Made by a program: the position numbers and the translations under genes
Part shown: one piece after another, positions 1 to 9,004 of the stretch
Position numbering within the stretch: the stretch's first letter is position 1
Layout: every line of letters starts with the position of its first letter
NCBI GenBank assembly: GCA_030628805.1
Contig: DAOVQG010000054.1
Coordinates: 1 to 17,948, forward strand
DNA length: 17,948 nucleotides
Source: JAGMDK01 sp023128695
Lineage (GTDB): Bacteria; Planctomycetota; Phycisphaerae; UBA1845; Fen-1342
Direction of reading: 5' to 3'
The notes under the pieces: model-generated
What the model was told of the DNA's origin: nothing
The model's input: only the letters and a program-made list of their open reading frames with translations
Databases searched by the model: none

Positions 1-2560
<2,560 letters not shown>

Positions 2561-2712
2561 ACATTTATGAAGGGCTGTGATCAAGCCGCACCTTATCTCG
2601 ATTCGAGAGAAAACGAGTTTGTCGACAGCTTCATACGGACAGCCGCCGACGCCGACTCGTTATCCCGGCGTCGATACCTATTCACCCAAACCTATGAACT
2701 TGTCAGAGAACA

Positions 2713-2761
2713 GTTGTTAGTCGTTAGCTCTTAGTTGTTAGTCTCGCAACCGAGCACTAAC
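2713..2761. repeat. Heptad repeat and small hairpin upstream of 23S
   Basis: Positions 2713-2745 show a 7-base period (GTTGTTA, GTCGTTA, GCTCTTA, GTTGTTA). The last unit runs into a small hairpin (2737-2761) in which GTTAG pairs with CTAAC and CTCG pairs with CGAG around CAAC. It lies in the tRNA-Ala/23S spacer (2561-2843), which otherwise shows another short hairpin at 2768-2782 (CCCGC/GCGGG) and no gene. The spacer would be removed during rRNA maturation. Confidence 0.7.
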
Positions 2762-2843
2762 TCTAACTCCCGCTTTTCGCGGGCCCTCAGGCACCTTGAT
2801 GCCCGGGGGTTCACGCCCTCCGCTGCTCTGATCCCTGTCGCAT

Positions 2844-2916
2844 TGGAGCCGACCGGGATCGAACCGGCAACCTCCGCGTTGCAAACGCGGCGCTCTCCCA
2901 ACTGAGCTACGGCCCC
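2844..2916 (-). tRNA. tRNA-Ala (UGC)
   Basis: On the minus strand a 73-nt cloverleaf starts GGGGCCGTAGCTCAGTTGGG. The acceptor stem pairs GGGGCCG with CGGCTCC (one G-U pair), the anticodon loop TTTGCAA gives UGC, the T arm has the GGTTCGATCC core, and the discriminator base is A. The 3' CCA is not encoded. It lies between tRNA-Ile and 23S, the classical spacer order, although the 16S that usually precedes the pair is absent. Confidence 0.98.
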
Positions 2917-2923
2917 AGCCAAA

Positions 2924-3022
2924 GACTGGAAACTAGATTCTAGAAACTAGAGGTGAGCAAAAACTCACCGACAAACAAATTATTCCTTCTAGTTTCTAGT
3001 CTCTAGATACTAGCTTCTAGCC
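2924..3022. repeat. Inverted heptad-repeat hairpin in the tRNA-Ile/tRNA-Ala spacer
   Basis: Two arms, 2924-2953 and 2985-3022, are inverted copies of one another and both have a 7-base period: ACTGGAA, ACTAGAT, TCTAGAA, ACTAGAG on the left, and CTTCTAG, TTTCTAG, TCTCTAG, ATACTAG, CTTCTAG on the right. The loop of about 31 nt contains a smaller stem (GGTGAG with CTCACC). The arrangement is the same as in the 23S helix 45 insertion but with a different heptamer. In the transcript it would be a long hairpin beginning 7 nt before the tRNA-Ala 5' end, so it might affect processing. Confidence 0.8.
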
Positions 3023-3052
3023 AGGACACGCCTAGCCGCACCGCCCGGCGCC

Positions 3053-3142
3053 TCATCCTCCGCCGCAAGCCAACCGCCAGACGAACAGGCTCAGCATAGC
3101 CGCGAGAGCGACATAGAACAACACGCCTGCGAGCCCTTCCAC
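3053..3142 (-). CDS. Possible 29-residue hydrophobic mini-ORF in the tRNA spacer (doubtful)
   Basis: In the unusually long tRNA-Ile/tRNA-Ala spacer, a minus-strand frame opens with GTG at 3142, five bases after a clean GGAGG at 3148-3152, and ends in TGA. The peptide begins VEGLAGVLFYVALAAML and ends in ACGGG. Most of it would make a single membrane helix. I recognise no family. It would be translated from a pre-rRNA transcript, which is unusual, and a short hydrophobic frame can arise by chance in GC-rich DNA. The ribosome binding site and the helix are the only evidence. Confidence 0.2.
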   Translation of the reverse strand: MEGLAGVLFYVALAAMLSLFVWRLACGGG

Positions 3143-3182
3143 AGCGACCTCCAGTGGCTCGCCAACGCACGGAGCAACCTAA

Positions 3183-3256
3183 TGGGCCCGATAGGACTCG
3201 AACCTATGACCTCGTCCTTATCAGGGACGCGCTCTAACCAACTGAGCTACGAGCCC
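3183..3256 (-). tRNA. tRNA-Ile (GAU)
   Basis: The minus-strand 74-nt cloverleaf starts GGGCTCGTAGCTCAGTTGGT. The acceptor stem pairs GGGCTCG with CGGGCCC, the anticodon loop CTGATAA gives GAU, the T arm has GGTTCGAGTCC, and the discriminator is A. The 3' CCA is not encoded. It is the first gene of the transcription unit: upstream there is only a promoter, repeats and then bamA. Confidence 0.98.
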
Positions 3257-3328
3257 TGCGCGTCGGAGGCCAACACCGGCCCGACTCTCGCCGGTCAAAA
3301 CAGCCCACCAGACTGTTGCGAGCAATGC

Positions 3329-3356
3329 AATCTAACACTCTCAACGGCCTTGTCAA
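3329..3356 (-). promoter_or_regulatory. Sigma-70-type promoter of the tRNA-Ile/tRNA-Ala/23S unit
   Basis: On the minus strand a perfect -35 box TTGACA (3351-3356) is followed after 16 bases by TAGATT (3329-3334), matching the TATAAT consensus at four of six positions. The start would be near 3322, about 65 nt before tRNA-Ile. The bases after the -10 are GC-rich, as in stringently controlled stable RNA promoters. Its place between the bamA terminator and tRNA-Ile supports transcription independent of any 16S gene. Confidence 0.75.
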
Positions 3357-3416
3357 CCGGGCGCATAAGAAAAACGGGGCGGAAAATGGGATATTCTTCG
3401 TTTCCGCTGGCGCTGA

Positions 3417-3545
3417 TGCGAGAATCCTTTCTCGCACACTTTCTCGCTGGTGCGAGAATCCTTTCTCGCACCCTCTTTTACGCTTGTTCGTGGAAGGCGG
3501 GAAGGGATTCCCGCAGATTCGGGTGCGAGATGGAAATCTCGCACC
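3417..3545. repeat. Cluster of three short palindromes (GGTGCGAGA family)
   Basis: Three copies of a palindrome of the form GGTGCGAGA...TCTCGCACC lie at 3417-3436, 3449-3472 and 3522-3545. The first two share the centre GAATCCTTTC; the third has a different centre. A degenerate fourth copy is at 9774-9795, just after the protease stop codon. They are intergenic, and each could fold into a hairpin of 8-9 bp. No gene is visible in 3257-3713; it holds these palindromes, the rRNA promoter, the next paired repeat and the bamA terminator. Confidence 0.75.
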
Positions 3546-3567
3546 AGCAGATGTTACCGTTTCTGAA

Positions 3568-3654
3568 GAGCCGCAGGCTTCAGCCTGCGCGGTCGAGCGC
3601 GACGCGTAGCGGCTCTCAACTGCGAAACACCGCGCGGGCTGAAGCCCGCGGCTC
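3568..3654. repeat. REPIN-like paired palindrome (GGCTTCAGCC family)
   Basis: Arms 3568-3593 and 3629-3654 are inverted copies (24 of 26 positions) around a 35-bp spacer. Each arm is itself a palindrome centred on GGCTTCAGCC / GGGCTGAAGCCC. Two inverted palindromes in this arrangement resemble the REPIN elements known from other bacteria. It is intergenic, between bamA and the rRNA unit. Confidence 0.7.
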
Positions 3655-3663
3655 CTCGGCTCT

Positions 3664-3704
3664 AAAACCCGCGGCTCTTCGGATTTTTTATCCTGAGAGC
3701 CGCG
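3664..3704 (-). terminator. Intrinsic terminator downstream of bamA
   Basis: Ten bases past the bamA stop, the minus strand has CGCGGCTCT (3704-3696) pairing perfectly with AGAGCCGCG (3678-3670), with an inner GGAT/ATCC pairing in the loop, then GG and a TTTT run (3667-3664). The stem sequence resembles the neighbouring paired palindrome, so the terminator may derive from that family. Confidence 0.65.
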
Positions 3705-3713
3705 AAATTGCGG

Positions 3714-6080
3714 TCAGAACGACGCTCCAAAGGCGAAATTGAACACTTGTGTGTCGTCGTCATCGTTCTTGGTGAGCGGGAAGCCGAAATCGAACACGAT
3801 CGGCACGGGGCCGAAGAAATCGACCTGGATACGCAAGCCGAAGCCCACGGAAACACGCCAATCGGTGATTTCGAAGCCCTCCTCGACGGTGCCCATGTCC
3901 ATGAAGGTGACGCCGCGGAAGTTCTTCCCGTACAGCGGGAAAGAGTATTCACCGCCGGTCAGCAGGATGAAATTGCCGCCGATGACGTTGTTGAAGATAC
4001 CGGAGCGGGGCGAGACGCCACGGAAGCTGAACCCGCGCAGCGATCCGAACCCGCCGGCGTAGAAGCGTTCGAAGACGGGCGCCTGGCCGACGATGTACGC
4101 CGCGTCGGCCCGCACCGCGAAGACGCTTTTTCGGTCGAGAATATCGGTCCTTAGTGTTTTGTACCATGCGAACCCGAGGGCCGGCTTGCCGAAGTCGTGA
4201 TCGCCGCCCAGGACGCCGACCTGCTCCCAACTGAAGCTGAGCCGATAACCCTCGGTGGGCAGCAGCCGGCTGTCGGTGGTATCGCGCACGATGGCACCCT
4301 TCACGGCGGTCAGAAAATGGTTGCCCTTGGCCTCGCGGATGTCGCGGGCGGCGAAGGGGTCGAGGTCATCGATCTCGATCCCTTCGATGCGGGTCGCCCC
4401 CTCGATCGCCCAGCCGTCGAAGATGCCGCCGCGGAAGCGTTTACTGAGACTGACCGTCGCCCCGAGACGTTGCTCATCGTAGGCTTCACGGCCGCGCTGG
4501 AAGAGGTAGACGGAGGTATCCAGCCGCATCGGGCGGTCCAGGAGGTACGGCTCCGTAAAGCTGATCCGGAAGCGGCTGACTTCGGTGCCCGGCTCGGCCT
4601 GGAACAGGAGGCGCTGGCCGTCGCCCTTGAAGGCCCGCCCGCGGAAGAACTCGCCCCAGGTGAGGGGCCAGTCGAAGAGGTCGAAGTTGCGGTTGTCGAT
4701 GCTCAGCGAGCCGATCACGCCGCTATCGGTGCTCACGCCGACGCCGATGAGGAAAGTCGTGGTTTCGGTCTCCTCAACCGTCACCAAGGCCTCCCGAATC
4801 CCGTTGATGTCCTTCAGAGGCGTGATCTCGATGCCTTCCGGCGTGAAGAGCCACGTCTCGCGCAGCCGCTGAGCCGCCTTCCGCACCTCGACCGTGTTGT
4901 AGTACTCTCCGGGATAGAAGCGCAGCTCGCGGCGGATGACCTCGTCTTTGGTCTGCTGATTGCCGCGAATCGTAATGCGACCGAAGCGTGACCGCACGTT
5001 TTCGACTATCAGCACACGCAAAGTAACCAGCCCGGGCTCTTCGAGGAAGTCGGCCCGCGAATCGAGGCGCAGGGCCACGTAACCGATCTCGCCGTACATG
5101 TTCCGGAGCCGCTTCAAATCGCCATGCAAGGTTTCCTGGCGGAGGTGTTTGCCGGGCGTGAGCTTCATGGCGGCCCGCAGCCGATCGTCGGGGAAAACCT
5201 CGTTACCCTCGCAGGTGATGTCGCGGATGCGGTAGCGTGGGCCCTCCTCGAGCACGAAAACCAAGTCGAGGTCCTCGCGCTGGACCTCGTCGAACTCGAG
5301 CCGGTAGCCGACCCGCGCGTCGAGGTAGCCCTCGTCGCGGTAATACTGCTGCAAGTGGATGGCGTCGCGATCCGCGCGCTCCTCGTCGAAGGTGCCCTTG
5401 CGAAAAATCCAGATGTACGCCTTGGTCTCGATCTTCGTCTTCAGGCGGCGGTCCCCGTAGGCTCGGTTGCCTTCAAAGCGGAGGTGCCGGACCTTGACGC
5501 GCGGTCCCTCGGTGATGCGGTAGACGACGCGTCCTTCCTGCGCCAGGGCCCGCTCATCGAGTGTGACCTCGACGTAGTAGTAGCCGGCCTCCTTGTACTT
5601 CTGCTCGATGTCGTCCCGGGCGCGGGATATCTCGTAGCGGTCCAGCGGGGCCCCCGCGACCGGCGTCAATTCATATAACTGGGCATCGTCGAACTTCTTG
5701 TTCCCCTCGATCTCGACCGAAACTACCTCCGGCTTCTCCTGCACGGTGAAGATGACAACCGCCTCGCCGTCCTCCACCCGCGTGTTGGCGAACGCCGCGA
5801 TGAACTTGCGCGAACGCAGCAATTCGCGCACGTCTTCCTCGACGTCCCGCCGGACGAAGGGCTGCCCCGCGCGGGTCTTGATAATTCGGCGGAGATAGGC
5901 CTCGCTGATGCTGGTAAGGCCGTTGATCTCCACGCGTTTGATCTGCATCCCCTCGGTCGCCTGGGCCTCTTGGGCCACGGCGTCGGCGGCACACATGAAA
6001 AGCACCGCCACCCCGCAGACCAACAGAAGCGGCGTAAACCACCCGCGGAACGCCCCGTATGTATGACCCTGGTTTTGCAC
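3714..6080 (-). CDS. bamA: Outer membrane protein assembly factor BamA (Omp85 family)
   Basis: The 788-residue product would fold and insert beta-barrel proteins into the outer membrane. A signal peptide (hydrophobic stretch about 15-30, likely cleavage after AVA near 36) is followed by five POTRA-like repeats at about 46-430, each opening with a strand such as VEINGL, VEIEGN, LRFEGN, ITCEGN and ITIRGN. The rest is the C-terminal barrel, with the diagnostic GSLRGFSFRG loop motif and a terminal Phe. Length is typical. The frame is open up to 6248, but I chose the GTG at 6080 because the extra upstream residues are low-complexity, reach into a dispersed repeat, and precede a plausible promoter at 6156-6183. 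No clear ribosome binding site supports the GTG, so the start is less certain than the family. The gene stands alone between its own promoter and terminator. Its presence indicates a Gram-negative-type envelope. Confidence 0.95.
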   Translation of the reverse strand: MQNQGHTYGAFRGWFTPLLLVCGVAVLFMCAADAVAQEAQATEGMQIKRVEINGLTSISEAYLRRIIKTRAGQPFVRRDVEEDVRELLRSRKFIAAFANTRVEDGEAVVIFTVQEKPEVVSVEIEGNKKFDDAQLYELTPVAGAPLDRYEISRARDDIEQKYKEAGYYYVEVTLDERALAQEGRVVYRITEGPRVKVRHLRFEGNRAYGDRRLKTKIETKAYIWIFRKGTFDEERADRDAIHLQQYYRDEGYLDARVGYRLEFDEVQREDLDLVFVLEEGPRYRIRDITCEGNEVFPDDRLRAAMKLTPGKHLRQETLHGDLKRLRNMYGEIGYVALRLDSRADFLEEPGLVTLRVLIVENVRSRFGRITIRGNQQTKDEVIRRELRFYPGEYYNTVEVRKAAQRLRETWLFTPEGIEITPLKDINGIREALVTVEETETTTFLIGVGVSTDSGVIGSLSIDNRNFDLFDWPLTWGEFFRGRAFKGDGQRLLFQAEPGTEVSRFRISFTEPYLLDRPMRLDTSVYLFQRGREAYDEQRLGATVSLSKRFRGGIFDGWAIEGATRIEGIEIDDLDPFAARDIREAKGNHFLTAVKGAIVRDTTDSRLLPTEGYRLSFSWEQVGVLGGDHDFGKPALGFAWYKTLRTDILDRKSVFAVRADAAYIVGQAPVFERFYAGGFGSLRGFSFRGVSPRSGIFNNVIGGNFILLTGGEYSFPLYGKNFRGVTFMDMGTVEEGFEITDWRVSVGFGLRIQVDFFGPVPIVFDFGFPLTKNDDDDTQVFNFAFGASF

Positions 6081-6155
6081 GCTACACCACGCTCTCTCAC
6101 GCTGAAATGAGGGTTCCCGGCCGAGCGGCCCGGGACCGCGCCGTATCTGCGTGTT

Positions 6156-6183
6156 ACTATACCCCCCCGCTCCGGGCCTGCAA
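6156..6183 (-). promoter_or_regulatory. Possible bamA promoter
   Basis: On the minus strand, TTGCAG (6178-6183), a 16-base spacer and TATAGT (6156-6161, five of six to consensus) would start transcription near 6149, about 70 nt before the GTG at 6080. The -35 box is weak. It argues against the upstream GTG at 6248 as the start codon. Confidence 0.45.
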
Positions 6184-6239
6184 CTTCCCGGAGGCGTGAA
6201 TCCCGAAGAGCCGCGGTCGGGTTGCGTATCGATCAGAAT

Positions 6240-6323
6240 GTGTGCCACTGCTCTTGAGCAGTGCTAGATATCGTCGAGTGCTCCAGAATCCTTAAGAAAC
6301 ACTGCTCAAGAGCAGTGGCACAC
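6240..6323. repeat. REPIN-like paired palindrome (CACTGCTCTTGAGCAGTG family)
   Basis: Arms 6240-6263 and 6300-6323 are perfect 24-bp inverted repeats with a 36-bp spacer. Each arm contains its own palindrome, CACTGCTC-TT-GAGCAGTG. A single, partly degenerate arm is present at 9736-9760 and an intact arm at 17914-17937. It lies between the divergent bamA and hydrolase genes. The perfect arm identity suggests recent spread or strong constraint. Confidence 0.8.
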
Positions 6324-6393
6324 CAACCCATCAAGTGAGTTGTGTCAGAGCATTAGGTAGTTTCTTCGCAGACCCAGCGTTTTGGAGGACGAG

Positions 6394-7122
6394 ATGCCCC
6401 CCATCATCGGCGTCACCAGCAACTTCGGCCTCGACCTCGACAGCGACCCGCCGCGCGAGCGGTCGTACCTCCTGGCAGCGTATACCGACGCGATCACGGC
6501 CGCCGGCGGCATCCCTCATCCTCTACCGGTCTATCGCGCGTATGATGACGCCGCACTCGACGAGCTGTTGGGCACTATCGATGGGCTGATGCTCACCGGC
6601 GGCTACGACCTGCACTCCCGGCATTTCGGCGAACAGTTGCACCCCCGGACTCACCCCTTGCACGAACGCCGCGACGCTTTTGAAGTTGCTCTCTTCCGCC
6701 GGGCCGATGATACCGGGCTCCCCATTTTCGCCCTCTGTCTGGGCTTCCAAATAGCACATGTCGCTCGCGGCGGCCGGTTGATCCAGCACGTCGATGATCT
6801 GGAACTCACGCCGCCGATTACGCATTACCTGCCGCGGGACCGCAACGCCTTCCATCCGGTCCGGATCGAGCCGGGCTCGGAACTGGCCAAGATCGTCGGC
6901 GCCACCGAGCTCGAGGTTAACAGTCGGCATCATCAGATTGTGGACGTCGAGCGGCCGGGCGCCGGCCTGAAGCCGGTGGCATATGCCCCGGACGGCGTCC
7001 TGGAGGCGTCCGAGGACTGCCAGGGCCGCTTCCTGCTCGCGGTCCAATGGCACCCGGAGGACTTGTACGAGCGCCCCGAACACCTGCGGCTTTTCCAAGC
7101 GCTGGTCGAAGCGGCCCGGTAG
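6394..7122 (+). CDS. Class I glutamine amidotransferase-like hydrolase (peptidase C26 / PuuD-like)
   Basis: The 242-residue protein matches the class I glutamine amidotransferase fold used by gamma-glutamyl-GABA hydrolases, which cleave gamma-glutamyl bonds. The nucleophile elbow is ALCLGFQ (Cys115), and the second catalytic block is VQWHPE (His220, Glu222). The GGYD near 69-72 and HHQ near 179-181 also fit the family. PuuD-type enzymes usually have CRG after the nucleophile; here it is CLG, so the exact substrate is uncertain. The start is the ATG at 6394, five bases after a strong GGAGG (6384-6388); an in-frame TTG at 6382 is less likely. It is a single gene facing away from bamA, with no polyamine genes beside it, so a putrescine pathway role is not supported by context. 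Confidence 0.85.
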   Translation: MPPIIGVTSNFGLDLDSDPPRERSYLLAAYTDAITAAGGIPHPLPVYRAYDDAALDELLGTIDGLMLTGGYDLHSRHFGEQLHPRTHPLHERRDAFEVALFRRADDTGLPIFALCLGFQIAHVARGGRLIQHVDDLELTPPITHYLPRDRNAFHPVRIEPGSELAKIVGATELEVNSRHHQIVDVERPGAGLKPVAYAPDGVLEASEDCQGRFLLAVQWHPEDLYERPEHLRLFQALVEAAR

Positions 7123-7162
7123 TATTCCGTCAGACATCAATTGAGGAGTTAGTGCCGTGGAA

Positions 7163-7240
7163 GGGAGGGCGAAGCTAAAGGGAGGGCGAAGCTCCCGCTG
7201 AGCCGCGGTGCCCCTGGCTCGGCAGGAGCCTCGCCCTCCC
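7163..7240. repeat. Dispersed palindrome, GGGAGGGCGAAGCTCC family
   Basis: A full copy at 7180-7240 has two 25-base arms (GGGAGGGCGA... and ...TCGCCCTCCC) that pair with a few mismatches around a short centre, GCGGTGCCCCT. A truncated left end repeats at 7163-7176. Further copies are at 16208-16279 and 17767-17904. It lies between the convergent hydrolase and ftsY genes. Confidence 0.8.
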
Positions 7241-7260
7241 GTTGGGCCAGGGGTGCCCCA

Positions 7261-7300
7261 TCCCGTTCCGGCTGCCTGCTCGGCAGGCAGCGGACGGGGA
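7261..7300. repeat. Long hairpin downstream of ftsY
   Basis: TCCCGTTCCGGCTGCCTGC pairs with GCAGGCAGCGGACGGGGA around a tiny loop, forming a strong, nearly continuous hairpin about 28 bp past the ftsY stop codon. No T-run follows it on either strand, so it is not a typical intrinsic terminator, but it could protect the 3' ends of the two convergent transcripts. Confidence 0.5.
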
Positions 7301-7327
7301 GGGGGACTGCTTTAACGAACAGGCTTG

Positions 7328-8242
7328 CTACACCTCAAACAGGGCGTCGACGAACAGGTCGGGGTCGAACGGCTCGATGGCCTCGATCGTCTCGCCGAGG
7401 CCGACGAACTTGACCGGGATGTCTAGCTCGTCGCGGATGCCGACCACGATGCCGCCCTTGGCCGAGCCGTCCAGCTTGGCCAGGAACAGACCGCTGACCT
7501 CGGCCGACTGTGAGAATATCTTCGCCTGGTTAATGGCATTCTGCCCGATGGTCGCATCGAGCACCAACAGGACCTCGTGCGGGGCGTCCGGGATACGCTT
7601 TTGCACCACGCGCTGAATCTTGTTCAGCTCGCGCATCAGGTGTTCCTGCGTGTGCAGCCGGCCGGCGGTGTCGATCAATAAAACGTCCATCTTGCGAGCC
7701 AGGGCCGCGTCGCAGGCGTCGAACGCCACGGCGGCCGGATCGCTGTTGGGCTGATGCTTGACGATGTCGACGCCGACCCGCTCGGACCAGATGACCAACT
7801 GCTCGATGGCGGCGGCGCGGAACGTGTCGCAGGCCCCGAGCAGCACGGACCGGCCCTGTTGCCTGAGGTAATAGGCGAGCTTGGCGACGCTGGTCGTCTT
7901 GCCCGAGCCGTTGATGCCGGCCACGAGGATCACCGTCGGCGGCATGTCCGCGAAGTGCAACGCGCGTGCCTTTTCGCTCCACGTGGTGGCAATCCGTTGC
8001 TTCAGGAACGGCAGGATTTCCTGAGCTTCCTTGATCTGCCCGGCTTTCCAGGCCTCGCGGACCTCGTCCACGAGGCCCAGAACCGCTCGCGGCCCTATGT
8101 CGCCGGCCAGCATCGCGTCCGTCAACTCGTCCAGCAAAACTTCGTCGATCCTACGGCCGACCGGCAAGACGGCACTGAGGCCGGACATGATCTTGTCATG
8201 GGTCTTCTTCAGACCCCGTCGTAGCGCATCGAACAAACCCAT
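7328..8242 (-). CDS. ftsY: Signal recognition particle receptor FtsY
   Basis: FtsY is the SRP receptor GTPase that docks ribosome-nascent chain complexes at the inner membrane. The 304-residue product is essentially the NG core: a helical N domain (about 1-100) and an SRP-type G domain with GINGSGKTT (109-117), DTFRAAA (139-145), DTAGRLH (191-197), AKLDG (255-259, the TKxD position with Ala replacing Thr) and a C-terminal GLGE. The acidic A domain of E. coli FtsY is absent, as in many bacteria. The start ATG at 8242 gives MGLFDALRRGL, the usual FtsY opening; the frame stays open to 8326 but that part looks non-coding. It follows nusB after a 191-bp gap filled mostly by a paired palindrome, so cotranscription with ribH-nusB is likely but not certain. 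Confidence 0.95.
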   Translation of the reverse strand: MGLFDALRRGLKKTHDKIMSGLSAVLPVGRRIDEVLLDELTDAMLAGDIGPRAVLGLVDEVREAWKAGQIKEAQEILPFLKQRIATTWSEKARALHFADMPPTVILVAGINGSGKTTSVAKLAYYLRQQGRSVLLGACDTFRAAAIEQLVIWSERVGVDIVKHQPNSDPAAVAFDACDAALARKMDVLLIDTAGRLHTQEHLMRELNKIQRVVQKRIPDAPHEVLLVLDATIGQNAINQAKIFSQSAEVSGLFLAKLDGSAKGGIVVGIRDELDIPVKFVGLGETIEAIEPFDPDLFVDALFEV

Positions 8243-8324
8243 TATGATTCTCGCAAAATAATCATGTAATCCAAAGGCGCCGCAGGCTTCGGTCCAACAA
8301 GTCGCCGGCGTTGCGTAGGAAAGC

Positions 8325-8413
8325 AAATGTAGCGGCCGGGCTCCGAACCGGCCGTAGTATAACCAAGTGGCTTTCGGAGCCTACGGCCGGTACGGAGCCC
8401 GGCCGCCACATTT
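8325..8413. repeat. REPIN-like paired palindrome (TGTAGCGGCCGGGCTCCG family)
   Basis: Arms 8325-8357 and 8381-8413 are inverted copies (31 of 33) around a 23-bp spacer. Each arm has an internal CGGCCGG/CCGGCCG palindrome. A related single arm is at 8935-8963. It separates nusB from ftsY. Confidence 0.8.
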
Positions 8414-8433
8414 TCCCATTAACCCTCGCCTAC

Positions 8434-8892
8434 TTACACATCCTTACCGGGCATATTCAACCGTCTCCGGATCCCGTCGAGCACGCCGTTGACGAACGCC
8501 GCCGACTCGCTCCCGCCGAAATTGCGGGCCAGCTCGACCGCCTCGTTCAAGACGACCTGATACGGCGTCTGCGGATGTTCGAGCAGCTCGTACAGCCCGA
8601 GCCGAAGGATGTTTCGGTCCACCGGTTGCATCCGCTCGAGTGACCAGCCGGCGACATTCTCCCGCAGCAACGCGTCACAGCGCTCCCGCTCACGCCACGC
8701 GCCGAGCGCCAGGGTCCGCGCGAAGCTCAGCAATTTAGCATTCAGCGGGCGTTTCCATCCCAGGTCGGCATAGTTTGCTCGGTCACGGAGGAATGCGTCC
8801 AAATCGTCGGCGAACGACTCGCCCACCGAATCGAACACGCACAGTGCTTGCATGGCCAGGACGCGGGCTCGCGAGCGCTTGGTGAGGGGCAT
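8434..8892 (-). CDS. nusB: Transcription antitermination factor NusB
   Basis: NusB binds boxA RNA with NusE (S10) and supports antitermination in rRNA operons. The 152-residue all-helical product has the family's opening (KRSRARVLAMQALCVFD), the central VDRNILRLGLYEL, and the signature VVLNEAVELAR followed by FVNGVLDGI. The start is the ATG at 8892 (MPLTKRSRAR); the frame continues to a GTG at 8913, inside a duplicated segment and without family similarity. No convincing ribosome binding site is visible. It follows ribH after 101 bp, a widespread gene pair in bacteria, but the gap has been altered by a duplication and a repeat. Confidence 0.93.
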   Translation of the reverse strand: MPLTKRSRARVLAMQALCVFDSVGESFADDLDAFLRDRANYADLGWKRPLNAKLLSFARTLALGAWRERERCDALLRENVAGWSLERMQPVDRNILRLGLYELLEHPQTPYQVVLNEAVELARNFGGSESAAFVNGVLDGIRRRLNMPGKDV

Positions 8893-8895
8893 ACC

Positions 8896-9004
8896 GGCAA
8901 CCGCTCCAGCCACGTTACACTTCTATTGCGGCACTAATGTAGCGTCCGGCCTCCGTGCCGGACGAAGGCAACCGCTCCCGCCACGTTACACTTCTATTGC
9001 GGCA
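8896..9004. repeat. 38-bp direct duplication flanking a short palindrome
   Basis: Copies 8896-8933 and 8967-9004 differ at one base. The second includes the ribH stop codon and last codons; the first sits directly in front of the nusB ATG. The 33 bp between them (8934-8966) hold a GTCCGGCCTCC...GCCGGAC palindrome of the same family as 8325-8413. The period is 71 bp. Confidence 0.85.

Noticed and set aside
3182..3742. Plus-strand frame of 186 codons starting MGPIGLEPMTSS
   Set aside because: Begins in antisense of tRNA-Ile (a well-known spurious translation) and continues through palindromic repeats.
4197..4991. Long plus-strand frames across bamA
   Set aside because: Antisense shadows of a clear POTRA/barrel gene with no recognisable domain.
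6081..6248. N-terminal extension of bamA to 6248
   Set aside because: Residues lack family similarity, cross a likely promoter and start inside a dispersed repeat; a signal peptide begins near the GTG at 6080.
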